The notes under the pieces: generated by a model
What the model saw: the letters and a program-made list of their open reading frames with translations, nothing else
Database searches by the model: none
Told to the model about the DNA's origin: nothing
Source: Nocardioides zhouii
GTDB taxonomy: Bacteria; Actinomycetota; Actinomycetes; Propionibacteriales; Nocardioidaceae
Direction of reading: 5' to 3'
Assembly: GCF_004137345.1 (NCBI RefSeq)
Contig: NZ_SDWV01000010.1
Coordinates: 124,001 to 188,000, forward strand
DNA length: 64,000 nt
Translations under genes and position numbers: made by a program
Part shown: in pieces, positions 1-8,174 of the stretch
Layout: each line of letters opens with the position of its first letter
How positions within the stretch are numbered: position 1 is the stretch's first letter

Positions 1-94
1 AGGCTCGCCGTGCCGCCGTCCCTGACGGAGGCCAGTGAAACAGGCCGCTGCGTGCGTCCGTACGACTCCACCCATCCAAGGAATCACTTCCCAT

Positions 95-1585
95 ATGACA
101 GCCCTGCTCTCCGCTCTTCCGGACTACGACGCCCCCCAGGTGGCGATCAACGACATCGGGTCCGAAGAGGACTTCCTCGCGGCAATTGACGCGACCATCA
201 AGTACTTCAACGACGGCGACATCGTCGAGGGCACCATCGTCAAGGTGGACCGCGACGAGGTTCTCCTCGACATCGGCTACAAGACCGAGGGCGTCATCCC
301 CTCGCGCGAGCTGTCCATCAAGCACGACGTCGACCCCAACGAGGTCGTTTCCGTGGGCGACAAGGTCGAGGCCCTCGTTCTCCAGAAGGAGGACAAGGAA
401 GGTCGTCTGATCCTGTCCAAGAAGCGCGCCCAGTACGAGCGCGCCTGGGGCACCATCGAGCAGGTCAAGGAGGAGGACGGCGTCGTCGAGGGCACCGTCA
501 TCGAGGTCGTCAAGGGCGGCCTCATCCTCGACATCGGCCTCCGCGGCTTCCTGCCGGCCTCCCTCGTGGAGATGCGTCGCGTCCGCGACCTGCAGCCCTA
601 CGTCGGCCAGGTCCTCGAGGCGAAGATCATCGAGCTCGACAAGAACCGCAACAACGTGGTCCTGTCGCGCCGCGCCTGGCTCGAGCAGACCCAGTCCGAG
701 GTGCGCCACGGCTTCCTGACCCAGCTCCAGAAGGGTCAGATCCGCAAGGGTGTCGTCTCCTCGATCGTCAACTTCGGTGCGTTCGTGGACCTCGGCGGCG
801 TCGACGGTCTCGTCCACGTCTCGGAGCTGTCCTGGAAGCACATCGACCACCCGTCCGAGGTCGTCGCCGTCGGCGACGAGGTCACCGTCGAGGTCCTCGA
901 CGTGGACATGGACCGCGAGCGTGTCTCCCTGTCGCTGAAGGCGACGCAGGAGGACCCGTGGCAGCACTTCGCCCGCACCCACCAGATCGGCCAGATCGTG
1001 CCGGGCAAGGTCACCAAGCTGGTGCCCTTCGGTTCGTTCGTCCGTGTCGAGGAGGGCATCGAGGGCCTGGTGCACATCTCCGAGCTCGCCGAGCGTCACG
1101 TCGAGATCCCCGAGCAGGTCGTCCAGGTCAACGACGACGTCATGGTCAAGATCATCGACATCGACCTCGAGCGTCGCCGGATCTCGCTGTCGCTCAAGCA
1201 GGCCAACGAGACCGCTGCTGCCGCTGACGTGGAGGAGTTCGACCCCACGCTCTACGGCATGACGGCCACGTACGACGAGCAGGGCAACTACGTCTACCCC
1301 GAGGGCTTCGACCCCGAGACGGGCGAGTGGCTCGAGGGCTTCGACGACCAGCGCGCGGTCTGGGAGGACCAGTACGCCAAGGCGCACACCCGCTGGGAGC
1401 AGCACGTCAAGCAGCAGGCCGACGCCAAGGTCGCCGAGGCCGAGGCCAGCGAGGCCACCTCGTACTCCTCGGGTGGCGACGTTGCCACGGAAGGCGACGA
1501 GACCGGTGGCGACACCGGCGGTTCGCTCGCCTCCGACGAGGCGCTGCAGGCGCTGCGCGAGAAGCTCACCGGTGGCCAGGCCTGA
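95..1585 (+). CDS. rpsA: 30S ribosomal protein S1
   Basis: RNA-binding ribosomal protein that helps bind mRNA to the 30S subunit. The 496-residue product holds four S1 (OB-fold) repeats at about residues 40-110, 125-195, 212-280 and 297-368; repeats 1, 3 and 4 each begin with a G-x-(I/V)-(V/R)-x-G type motif. An acidic, Gly/Ser/Glu-rich tail follows. Four repeats is the usual actinobacterial form, against six in Escherichia coli. I place the start at ATG 95, not the in-frame codon at 35, because family homology begins there and AAGGAA lies about 11 nt upstream. A strong hairpin follows the stop. coaE, its usual neighbour in mycobacteria, lies 6 kb downstream, so the pairing is loosened here. 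Confidence 0.97.
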   Translation: MTALLSALPDYDAPQVAINDIGSEEDFLAAIDATIKYFNDGDIVEGTIVKVDRDEVLLDIGYKTEGVIPSRELSIKHDVDPNEVVSVGDKVEALVLQKEDKEGRLILSKKRAQYERAWGTIEQVKEEDGVVEGTVIEVVKGGLILDIGLRGFLPASLVEMRRVRDLQPYVGQVLEAKIIELDKNRNNVVLSRRAWLEQTQSEVRHGFLTQLQKGQIRKGVVSSIVNFGAFVDLGGVDGLVHVSELSWKHIDHPSEVVAVGDEVTVEVLDVDMDRERVSLSLKATQEDPWQHFARTHQIGQIVPGKVTKLVPFGSFVRVEEGIEGLVHISELAERHVEIPEQVVQVNDDVMVKIIDIDLERRRISLSLKQANETAAAADVEEFDPTLYGMTATYDEQGNYVYPEGFDPETGEWLEGFDDQRAVWEDQYAKAHTRWEQHVKQQADAKVAEAEASEATSYSSGGDVATEGDETGGDTGGSLASDEALQALREKLTGGQA

Positions 1586-1612
1586 TCGCCTGAGCACCTG
1601 AACAGCACCACC

Positions 1613-1647
1613 ACGACGGCCCGCCGGGATTCCCGGCGGGCCGTCGT
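1613..1647 (+). terminator. intrinsic terminator of rpsA
   Basis: Perfect inverted repeat with 16-bp arms (1613-1628 and 1632-1647) around a 3-nt ATT loop, 27 nt after the rpsA stop. There is no long T tract, which is normal for high-GC actinobacterial terminators. Confidence 0.85.
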
Positions 1648-1695
1648 CGTACATCCGGACCCTCCGGGCCAGGGCGCGTCCGCTAGAACTGGCGC

Positions 1696-2538
1696 ATGAC
1701 TGATCGCGGCACGTCCGCCCTCGTCCTCGGCGGCGGCGGCATCACCGGCATCGCCTGGGAGCTCGGGATCCTGCACGGGCTCGCGGAGGTCGGCATCGAC
1801 CTCACCGAGGCCGACACGGTCGTCGGTACGTCGGCGGGATCGGTGGTGGGCGCGCAGCTGGGCAGCGGGCTCTCGCTCGCCGACCTCTACGCCTCGCAGC
1901 TCGAGCCGCCCGACGCCGAGCTGGGCGGTCGGCTGTCACGCATCGCCGCGCTCAAGCTGGTGCCGCCGTACGTCCTGCCCGGCAGCGGGCGCGACAAGCT
2001 CGCCCGGGTCGGTCGGGTCGCGCGGGCCGCGCACGCACCGGGCAGCATCGACCGCGAGGGCGTGATCCGCTCCCGGCTGCCGGTGCACGACTGGCCGGAC
2101 CGGGACCTCCGGATCACCGCCGTGGACACCGAGAGCGGCGAGTTCACCGTCTTCACGCGCGACTCCGGGGTGGATCTGGTGTCGGCCGTGGCCGCGAGCT
2201 GCGCGGTGCCCACGGTCTGGCCACCGGTCGAGATCGCGGGTCGCACCTACATGGACGGCGGGATGCGCTCCACCGCCAACGTCGACGTGGCGAAGGGCGC
2301 CGAGCGGGTCGTGGTGCTCGCCCCGCTGCCGCGATCGGTCAGCAGGAAGGCGTCCATCCGGTCACAGATGGAGCGGGTGTCGCCGCGGGCGTGGTCGGTG
2401 ATCACACCGGACGCCGAAGCGCTTGCGGCGTTCGGTCGCAACCTGCTCGACCCGGCCAAGCGCCGCGTCGCTGCCGAGACGGGACTGCGCCAGTCCCGCG
2501 ACCTGGCCGACCAGGTACGCGGGGTCTGGGAGGCGTAG
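1696..2538 (+). CDS. patatin-like phospholipase family protein
   Basis: Predicted serine acyl hydrolase of 280 residues. All patatin elements are visible: the Gly-rich oxyanion loop GGGGITG near residues 12-18, the nucleophile elbow G-T-S-A-G with Ser46, and the D-G-G motif with Asp187 completing the Ser-Asp dyad. No signal peptide or membrane segment is evident, so it is probably cytosolic or peripheral. The substrate cannot be told from sequence. A -10-like TAGAACT ends about 5 nt before the ATG, suggesting a leaderless message. It stands alone between the rpsA terminator and a 15-bp inverted repeat. Confidence 0.88.
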   Translation: MTDRGTSALVLGGGGITGIAWELGILHGLAEVGIDLTEADTVVGTSAGSVVGAQLGSGLSLADLYASQLEPPDAELGGRLSRIAALKLVPPYVLPGSGRDKLARVGRVARAAHAPGSIDREGVIRSRLPVHDWPDRDLRITAVDTESGEFTVFTRDSGVDLVSAVAASCAVPTVWPPVEIAGRTYMDGGMRSTANVDVAKGAERVVVLAPLPRSVSRKASIRSQMERVSPRAWSVITPDAEALAAFGRNLLDPAKRRVAAETGLRQSRDLADQVRGVWEA

Positions 2539-2565
2539 CGGCGGCGGTCGCCGTGCGTCCGCTCG

Positions 2566-2618
2566 CGCGACAGTGGAGCCGGGGGACGAACCTAGCGTCG
2601 CCGGGCTCCACTGTCGCG
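2566..2618. repeat. 15-bp perfect inverted repeat, probable bidirectional terminator
   Basis: Arms 2566-2580 and 2604-2618 are exact reverse complements with a 23-nt spacer. The element lies between two convergent genes, the patatin gene ending at 2538 and the small membrane gene ending at 2623, so transcription termination in both directions is the simplest reading. Confidence 0.6.
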
Positions 2619-2622
2619 TCGA

Positions 2623-2781
2623 TCAGGTGCGGGGGACGAGGTGGCGACGCTCCTCGACGAGGCCGAGCTCGTCGAACGGGTGCGTCGTGGACGAGGGGCC
2701 GGCGAAGCGGTCGTGGCGGGCGTAGCTGACGAGCAGCGTGGCGAGGGCGGTGAGGACGATGAGTGCGAGGATGGTGGTCAT
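2623..2781 (-). CDS. small single-span membrane protein (52 aa)
   Basis: I do not recognise a family. The 52-residue product starts with an uncharged hydrophobic stretch (about residues 3-18, rich in Leu, Ala and Val), followed by SYARHDRF and a polar tail ending in ERRHLVPRT, so it looks like a single-pass membrane peptide with a short cytosolic tail. It is divergent from the GlxA-type regulator, and a TGGCAG half-site overlaps the last base of its start codon, which suggests that regulator controls it. Reading frame, codon usage and context support a real gene. Confidence 0.6.
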   Translation of the reverse strand: MTTILALIVLTALATLLVSYARHDRFAGPSSTTHPFDELGLVEERRHLVPRT

Positions 2782-2860
2782 GGCAGTAAGTCTCCGCCCA
2801 TCTGGTTCCTGCCACCAGTGGCAGGAATGACAGTAGTAGTTGATTTACTGCCACTGGTGG
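2781..2860. promoter_or_regulatory. multi-half-site operator candidate between divergent genes
   Basis: Four TGGCAG/CTGCCA half-sites lie at about 2781, 2809, 2820 and 2848. The middle pair forms a perfect palindrome (2806-2815 and 2818-2827 around CA). The outer pair is also an inverted repeat: TGGCAGTAA at 2781-2789 against TTACTGCCA at 2845-2853. The first and third half-sites, and the second and fourth, are each 39 bp apart. The geometry fits a dimeric or tetrameric repressor, most simply the adjacent GlxA/AraC-type protein. Confidence 0.65.
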
Positions 2861-2874
2861 TGCACGCTGATCCC

Positions 2875-3825
2875 ATGAAGAAGGTGGCGGTCGTCGTGCA
2901 GGACGGAGCGGAGCCGTTCGGGCTCGGCTCGATGTGCGAGGTGTGGGGTGAGCCCTACCACCCCGACGACGACAACCCGGTCTTCGACTTCGTCGTCACC
3001 ACGCCTCGCCCCGGCCGGGTCGCCGGCGCGACCGGCTACGACCTCCACGTCGACCACTCGCTGGCCGACGCCGCCGACGCCGACCTGGTCTGCCTCATCC
3101 CCAAGCGCGGCTACCGCGACCCGTCACCCGAGGTCGTGGAGCTGGTGCAGGCCGTCCACGCCCGGGGCGCGCTGGTGTTCGCCCACTGCACGGCAGCGTT
3201 CATGCTCGGTGAGGCGGGCCTGCTCGACGGCCGTCGGGCCACCACGCACTGGCGCCACGTCGACGAGCTCGCCGCCCTGTACCCCGAAGCGTCCATCGAT
3301 GGCAACGTGCTGTACGTCCAGGACGGCTCGATGGTCACCGGCGCCGGCTCCGCCGCCGGGCTCGACGCGGCCCTTCACGTCATGCGCCAGCACTTCGGCG
3401 CGAAGGTCGCGGCCACTACCGCGCGCCGGATGGTCGTACCGCCGCACCGCGACGGCGGCCAGGCGCAGTACGTCGCGCGTCCCGTGCCGGTCTGCGAGTC
3501 GGAGGCGCTGGCCCCGCTGCTGGCGTGGATCAGCGAGAACCTGGGCGACGACCTCGACGTCGAGACCCTCGCGCGGCACATGCACATGTCCGCGCGCACC
3601 TTCGCCCGCCGCTTCAAGGAGGAGACCGGCACCACGCCCTACAGCTGGATCCTGGGGGAGCGCGTACGAGCCGCTGAGGAGCTGCTCGAGCAGACCGACC
3701 ACTCGATCGACTGGGTCGCCGGTGAGGTCGGCTTCGGCAACGGCGCGACCCTGCGCCACCACTTCGGCCGCTCCCGCGGCGTCAGCCCGCAGGAGTACCG
3801 GCGTACGTTCCGGATGCCCGCCTGA
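2875..3825 (+). CDS. GlxA-family transcriptional regulator (DJ-1/PfpI plus AraC HTH)
   Basis: Transcription factor of 316 residues with two parts. Residues 1 to about 190 form a DJ-1/PfpI-like class I glutamine amidotransferase fold used as a sensor; the FAHCTAAFMLGEAGLLDG segment carries the nucleophile-elbow position. Residues about 215-310 are the AraC-type double helix-turn-helix, including the conserved ETGTTPYSWIL and GFGNGATLRHHF motifs. The start is ATG 2875; longer frames run through the operator and lack homology. It faces a 52-aa membrane protein across a repeat-rich 93-bp region. The inducer is unknown; relatives respond to amines, nitrile- or betaine-type compounds, or stress. 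Confidence 0.9.
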   Translation: MKKVAVVVQDGAEPFGLGSMCEVWGEPYHPDDDNPVFDFVVTTPRPGRVAGATGYDLHVDHSLADAADADLVCLIPKRGYRDPSPEVVELVQAVHARGALVFAHCTAAFMLGEAGLLDGRRATTHWRHVDELAALYPEASIDGNVLYVQDGSMVTGAGSAAGLDAALHVMRQHFGAKVAATTARRMVVPPHRDGGQAQYVARPVPVCESEALAPLLAWISENLGDDLDVETLARHMHMSARTFARRFKEETGTTPYSWILGERVRAAEELLEQTDHSIDWVAGEVGFGNGATLRHHFGRSRGVSPQEYRRTFRMPA

Positions 3826-3905
3826 CCCTTCCGAGCGCCGCTGGCCGTCCCGCTCCGTGGGTACGACCTCCGGAGGCCCGGCCGAGCCTCGGTAGCCTTG
3901 TCCGC

Positions 3906-5183
3906 GTGAACGCGACTGCGCTGGCCGACCTGTCCGCCGACGACCTCGCCACCCTGCTCGAGGAGCAGCGGGCGGCGTACGAGGAGCTCAAGACTCGTGG
4001 CCTGAAGCTCGACCTCACGCGGGGCAAGCCCTCGGCGCAGCAGCTCGACCTGGCAGACGACCTGCTCCGCCTCCCGACGACGACGAAGGACGCGTACGGC
4101 GTCGACGTCCGCAACTACGGCGGCCTCGAGGGCCTGCGCGAGCTGCGGGAGATGTTCGCCGACCTGCTGTGGGTGGAGCCCGACCAGGTGGTGGCCGGTG
4201 GAAGTTCGAGCCTCACCATCATGCGCGACTGCCTCTTCTACCTGATGCTCTTCGGCGGCGTGGACTCCGAGCGGCCGTGGGGCAAGGAGGAGAAGGTCCG
4301 CTTCGTGTGCCCCGTGCCGGGATACGACCGCCACTTCACCCTCCTCGAGAGCCTCGGCATCGAGATGGTGACCGTCCCCATGCACGATGACGGACCCGAC
4401 GTCGACGCCGTCGCCGCGCTGGTTGCCGACGACCCGACCATCAAGGGCATCTGGATCGTGCCGACGTACGCCAACCCGTCGGGCTCCATCGTCAGCCAGG
4501 ACGTCGCCGCCCGGCTCGCGGCGATGCCGACGGCCGCGCCCGACTTCAAAATCTTCTGGGACAACGCCTACGCGCTGCACCACCTGACCGAGGACGAGGC
4601 CAAGAGCGCCGACATCCTCACCCTCGCCTCCGCGGCGGACCACCCGCACCGGCCGATCATGTTCGCGTCGACGTCGAAGATCACGTACGCGGGTGCGGGC
4701 GTCGCGTTCCTGGCGGCCTCGACGGCCAACATCGCGTGGTACCTGGGGCACCTCGGCAACGGCTCGATCGGCCCCGACAAGGTCAACCACCTGCGCCACG
4801 TCGAGTTCTTCGGGAGCCCGCAGGGCGTACGCGACCACATGGCCAAGCACCGCGAGATCATCGCGCCGAAGTTCGCCGAGGTGGACCGCGTGCTCACCGA
4901 GCGGCTGGACGGTCGTGGTGTCGCCACCTGGAACACGCCGTCGGGTGGCTACTTCGTCAACCTCGACGTCGTCCCCGGCACCGCGTCGCGCGTGGTCGCC
5001 CTCGCCAAGGAGGCCGGCATCGCGCTGACCCCGGCGGGGTCGTCGTACCCCTACAAGCAGGACCCGGACGACACCAACATCCGGCTCGCGCCGACCATGC
5101 CGCCGCTCGCCGAGGTCACCGCGGCGATGGAGGCCGTGGCCACCTGCGTGCTGCTCGCGGCAGCCGAGCAGGCGTCTGCCTGA
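3906..5183 (+). CDS. PLP-dependent aminotransferase, aspartate aminotransferase Ic subgroup
   Basis: Predicted PLP enzyme transferring the amino group of aspartate to 2-oxoglutarate. The 425-residue product matches the distinctive subgroup (PF12897) that includes mycobacterial Rv3722c, with KLDLTRGKPS near the N terminus, the VPTYANPSG cofactor loop, the DNAY aspartate-tyrosine pair and STSKITYAGAG carrying the Schiff-base Lys258. The GTG start at 3906 follows a TAGCCT -10 hexamer (3893-3898) by 7 nt, so the message is probably leaderless. Its stop lies one base from the stop of the convergent ABC transporter. Family assignment is firm; the exact amino-acid specificity is inferred. Confidence 0.9.
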   Translation: MNATALADLSADDLATLLEEQRAAYEELKTRGLKLDLTRGKPSAQQLDLADDLLRLPTTTKDAYGVDVRNYGGLEGLRELREMFADLLWVEPDQVVAGGSSSLTIMRDCLFYLMLFGGVDSERPWGKEEKVRFVCPVPGYDRHFTLLESLGIEMVTVPMHDDGPDVDAVAALVADDPTIKGIWIVPTYANPSGSIVSQDVAARLAAMPTAAPDFKIFWDNAYALHHLTEDEAKSADILTLASAADHPHRPIMFASTSKITYAGAGVAFLAASTANIAWYLGHLGNGSIGPDKVNHLRHVEFFGSPQGVRDHMAKHREIIAPKFAEVDRVLTERLDGRGVATWNTPSGGYFVNLDVVPGTASRVVALAKEAGIALTPAGSSYPYKQDPDDTNIRLAPTMPPLAEVTAAMEAVATCVLLAAAEQASA

Positions 5184-5184
5184 G

Positions 5185-7032
5185 TCACGCCGCCACGCGC
5201 TCCGCGCCGAGACCGCCGCGGACCAGGTCGGCGTACCTGCCACCGAGGAGCAGCAGCTCCTCGTGGGTGCCGAGCTCGACGACACGACCGCGGTGGAGCA
5301 CCGCGATCTGGTCGGCGTTGCGGACCGTCGAGAGCCGGTGCGCGATGGTGATCGTCGTACGGGTGCGCGCCATCGCGTCGAAGGTGGCGAGGACGGCTCG
5401 CTCGGTCTCGTTGTCCAGTGCGCTCGTCGCCTCGTCGAGCACCAGCACCGCGGGGTCGCGCAGCAGCGTGCGAGCGATCGCGAGCCGCTGCTGCTCGCCA
5501 CCGGAGAACCGGTGGCCGCGGGAGCCGACGACAGTGTCGTAGCCGTCGGGCAGGGTGCTGATGAGGTCGTGGATGCGGGCCTCGCGGCAGGCCTGCTCGA
5601 TCTCGGCGTCGGTGGCGTCGGGACGGGCGTGGCGCAGGTTGTCGCGCACGCTCGCGTGCATCAGGTAGGTCTCCTGGGTGACGACGCCGACGAGGTCGGC
5701 GAGGTCGGTGAGCGCGAGGTCGCGTACGTCCACGCCGTCGATGCTGACCCTCCCGCTCGACACGTCGTTGAGCCGCGGCAGGAGCGAGGCGAGCGTGGAC
5801 TTGCCGCTGCCGGTCTCGCCGACCAGTGCGAGCGTGCCGCCGGCCGGGACGTGGAGGTCGATGTCGGTGAGGACCGGGCGGTCCGGGTCGTACGCGAAGC
5901 CGACGCGGTCGAGGCGGACCTCGCCGCGGACGGTGGCGCGGTCGAGCCGGGTCGGCTCGACGGGGTCATCGATCTCGACGGGGAGGTCGGCGTAGTCGAA
6001 GATGCGGCTGAACAGGGCCAGCGACGCGGTGAGGTCGACGCCGACGTTGAGCAGCCCCATGAGCGGTCGGAACAGGTTGCCCTGCAGGGCGATGAACGCG
6101 ACAAGGGTGCCGATCGTCATCCCGCCCGACGTGGCCGGGAAGCCCGCGGTGAGGTAGATGGTGGCGGGGACGGCCGCGAAGACGATGTTCATGGTGGCCA
6201 TCCGCCAGCGCCCGGCGAGCCGGGAGCGGATCTCCAGCCCGACGAGGTCGGCGGAGGTGTCCTCGAACCTGGCGGTGAGGCGCGGGGAAGCGCCGAGGGT
6301 CTTGGTGAGCATCACGCCGCTCACCGAGAGGCCCTCCTCGATCTGCACGTGCAGGTCGGCGAGGCGCTGCTGGCGTTCGGCGGTGACGCGGTGCCGCATC
6401 CGGGCGACCTGTCGGGTGAGGAGGACGGCCGGTGGCAGCACGACGAGGGACAGCAGCGCGAGGCGCCAGCTGAGGGCGACCATGGCCACGGCGGTGCCGA
6501 CGACGACGGTGACGTTGGCGGCGATCGAGGTCGCGGTCTGGGTCACGACGCCCTGCATGCTGCCGATGTCGTTGACGAGCCGGGACTGCACCTCGCCACC
6601 GCGCGTTCGGGTGAAGAAGCCGAGTGACTGGCGCTGCAGGTGCGCGAAGAGGTCGCTGCGCAGCCGGTGCATCACCTTCTGGCCGACGGCGGTCGACAGC
6701 CAAGTCTGCACCACGCCGATCACGGCGGTGGCGACGGCGACGCCGAGCATCGCGGCGACCAGCAGCAGGAGGAGGCGTGCGTCCTGGCGCGGGAGCGCCT
6801 CGTCGATGACGTGGCGCACGAGGAACGGCTGGGCCAGGCCGACAGCCGAGCTCAGCACGATGAGCGCGACGACGACGGTCAGGGGCGCGCGGTGGGGCGC
6901 GAAGAGGCGAGCGATGCGGCGTAGGGACACGGGGGAGTCCGACAGCTGGCGCACGTCGGCCGGGTCGGGTCGGGTGCCGCGCGAGCCGCGGCGGCCGGGG
7001 GAGTCGAGGGTTGATCCGGAGTGGTCAGCCAT
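5185..7032 (-). CDS. ABC transporter, ATP-binding/permease fusion (exporter half-transporter)
   Basis: A 615-residue type IV ABC exporter half-transporter expected to homodimerise in the membrane. The N-terminal half (about 50-340) has six membrane segments; the C-terminal nucleotide-binding domain has Walker A GETGSGKST, signature FSGGEQQR, Walker B VLVLDEATSALD and the switch His in TIAHRLST. The start is set at 7032; the longer open frame runs antisense through the MarR and coaE genes. It is divergent from a MarR-family regulator with a palindrome between them, the layout of a drug- or metabolite-responsive efflux pump under local repression. The substrate is unknown. Confidence 0.92.
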   Translation of the reverse strand: MADHSGSTLDSPGRRGSRGTRPDPADVRQLSDSPVSLRRIARLFAPHRAPLTVVVALIVLSSAVGLAQPFLVRHVIDEALPRQDARLLLLLVAAMLGVAVATAVIGVVQTWLSTAVGQKVMHRLRSDLFAHLQRQSLGFFTRTRGGEVQSRLVNDIGSMQGVVTQTATSIAANVTVVVGTAVAMVALSWRLALLSLVVLPPAVLLTRQVARMRHRVTAERQQRLADLHVQIEEGLSVSGVMLTKTLGASPRLTARFEDTSADLVGLEIRSRLAGRWRMATMNIVFAAVPATIYLTAGFPATSGGMTIGTLVAFIALQGNLFRPLMGLLNVGVDLTASLALFSRIFDYADLPVEIDDPVEPTRLDRATVRGEVRLDRVGFAYDPDRPVLTDIDLHVPAGGTLALVGETGSGKSTLASLLPRLNDVSSGRVSIDGVDVRDLALTDLADLVGVVTQETYLMHASVRDNLRHARPDATDAEIEQACREARIHDLISTLPDGYDTVVGSRGHRFSGGEQQRLAIARTLLRDPAVLVLDEATSALDNETERAVLATFDAMARTRTTITIAHRLSTVRNADQIAVLHRGRVVELGTHEELLLLGGRYADLVRGGLGAERVAA

Positions 7033-7067
7033 GCGACCAGCTCCTCTCTGTGGTGGGACGTCAGTAG

Positions 7068-7082
7068 GTGAGGTAACCTCAC
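7068..7082. promoter_or_regulatory. MarR-type operator candidate
   Basis: GTGAGGT-A-ACCTCAC is a perfect 7-bp-arm palindrome in the 88-bp gap between the divergent ABC exporter and MarR genes. A further half-site TGAGGTAAC follows at about 7085-7093. Its size and location match operators of MarR repressors that control themselves and an adjacent pump. Confidence 0.65.
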
Positions 7083-7120
7083 TATGAGGTAACAACCGGA
7101 GCAGGGACGGAGATATTCCC

Positions 7121-7540
7121 GTGGACCCACACACCACTGGCGACCTGGTCATGGCCCTGGCTCGCCGGATCCGGCGCGCGCACGTCGAGGCGCTGTCCGC
7201 GTGGCACGTGACGCCCTCGCAGTCGCGAGCGCTCCGGGTGATCTCCCTCGACGAGGACGGGGTGCGCCCCTCCGTGCTCGCCGAGCAGCTGCGGATTGCT
7301 CCACGCTCGGCGACCGACGTGGTCGACACGCTCGAGGAGCGCGGCTGGGTGCGCCGTGCGCCCGACCCGACGGACCGGCGGGCCACCACCCTGTCCCTGA
7401 CCGACTCCGGTCGTGAGCTGGTCGCGGCGATCGACGACGTACGCCGCCGCGCCTCCGAGGAGGTGCTGGACGTGCTGTCGGACGCCCAGAGTCGTACGCT
7501 CCACGAGATCCTGAGCGTCGTCGTGGGGGAGGACCAGTGA
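7121..7540 (+). CDS. MarR-family transcriptional regulator
   Basis: Winged-helix regulator of 139 residues with the MarR core: recognition helix in VLAEQLRIAPRSATDVVDTLEERG (about 50-73), then the wing RRAPDPTDRRATTLSLT with the conserved D-x-R motif. The GTG start at 7121 gives the usual family length. The divergent ABC exporter and the GTGAGGTaACCTCAC palindrome between them suggest it represses that pump and itself. Its stop overlaps the coaE start (GTGA), so coaE is probably co-transcribed, which would tie CoA synthesis to this promoter unless coaE has its own. Confidence 0.9.
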   Translation: MDPHTTGDLVMALARRIRRAHVEALSAWHVTPSQSRALRVISLDEDGVRPSVLAEQLRIAPRSATDVVDTLEERGWVRRAPDPTDRRATTLSLTDSGRELVAAIDDVRRRASEEVLDVLSDAQSRTLHEILSVVVGEDQ

Positions 7541-8133
7541 CCGTGCGTGTGGGCCTGACCGGCGGTGTCGCCTCCGGCAAGAGCACCGTCTCGACGATCC
7601 TCGCCGAGCTGGGTGCCGTCGTCATCGACGCCGACCTCATCGCGCGCGAGGTGGTCGCGCGCGGCACGCCCGGGCTCGACGCGGTCGTCGCGGAGTTCGG
7701 GCCCGAGCTGCTGACGCCCGACGGGGACCTCGACCGCCCTGCGATGGGTGCCCTGGTCTTCGGTGATCCCGACGCGCGCAAGCGGCTCGAGGCGATCATC
7801 CACCCGCTCGTCCACCGCCGCAGCGCCGAGCTCGAGGAGCAGGCCGGCGACAGCGCGGTCGTGGTGCACGACATCCCGCTGCTCGCCGAGGTCGGCCGGG
7901 CCGGGTCGTTCGACGCGGTCATCGTGGTGGACGCCCCGCCCGAGCTGCAGGTCAGCCGCATGGTCGAGGACCGCGGGTGGACGCGCGAGGACGCGGAGTC
8001 GCGGATCGCCGCGCAGGCGACGCGTGACGACCGGCTGGCGATCGCGACGTACGTCGTCGACAACACCGGGACGCGCGACGAGCTGCGCGCGCAGGTCGAG
8101 GAGATCTACGCCGTGCTCGCCGCGCGGGCGTGA
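7537..8133 (+). CDS. coaE: dephospho-CoA kinase
   Basis: Catalyses the last step of coenzyme A synthesis, ATP-dependent 3'-phosphorylation of dephospho-CoA, in the cytosol. The 198-residue protein has the P-loop GGVASGKSTV at about residues 8-17, the DADLIAREVV substrate motif and the family's HPLVHRR segment. It overlaps the preceding MarR gene by four bases (GTGA). The C-terminal GrpB-like UPF0157 domain found in mycobacterial CoaE is absent, so this is the short single-domain form. Confidence 0.95.
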   Translation: MTVRVGLTGGVASGKSTVSTILAELGAVVIDADLIAREVVARGTPGLDAVVAEFGPELLTPDGDLDRPAMGALVFGDPDARKRLEAIIHPLVHRRSAELEEQAGDSAVVVHDIPLLAEVGRAGSFDAVIVVDAPPELQVSRMVEDRGWTREDAESRIAAQATRDDRLAIATYVVDNTGTRDELRAQVEEIYAVLAARA

Positions 8134-8174
8134 CGTTTCCCGGTCCTCGTGGTCCGGCCGGTAGCCTCCCCGGC

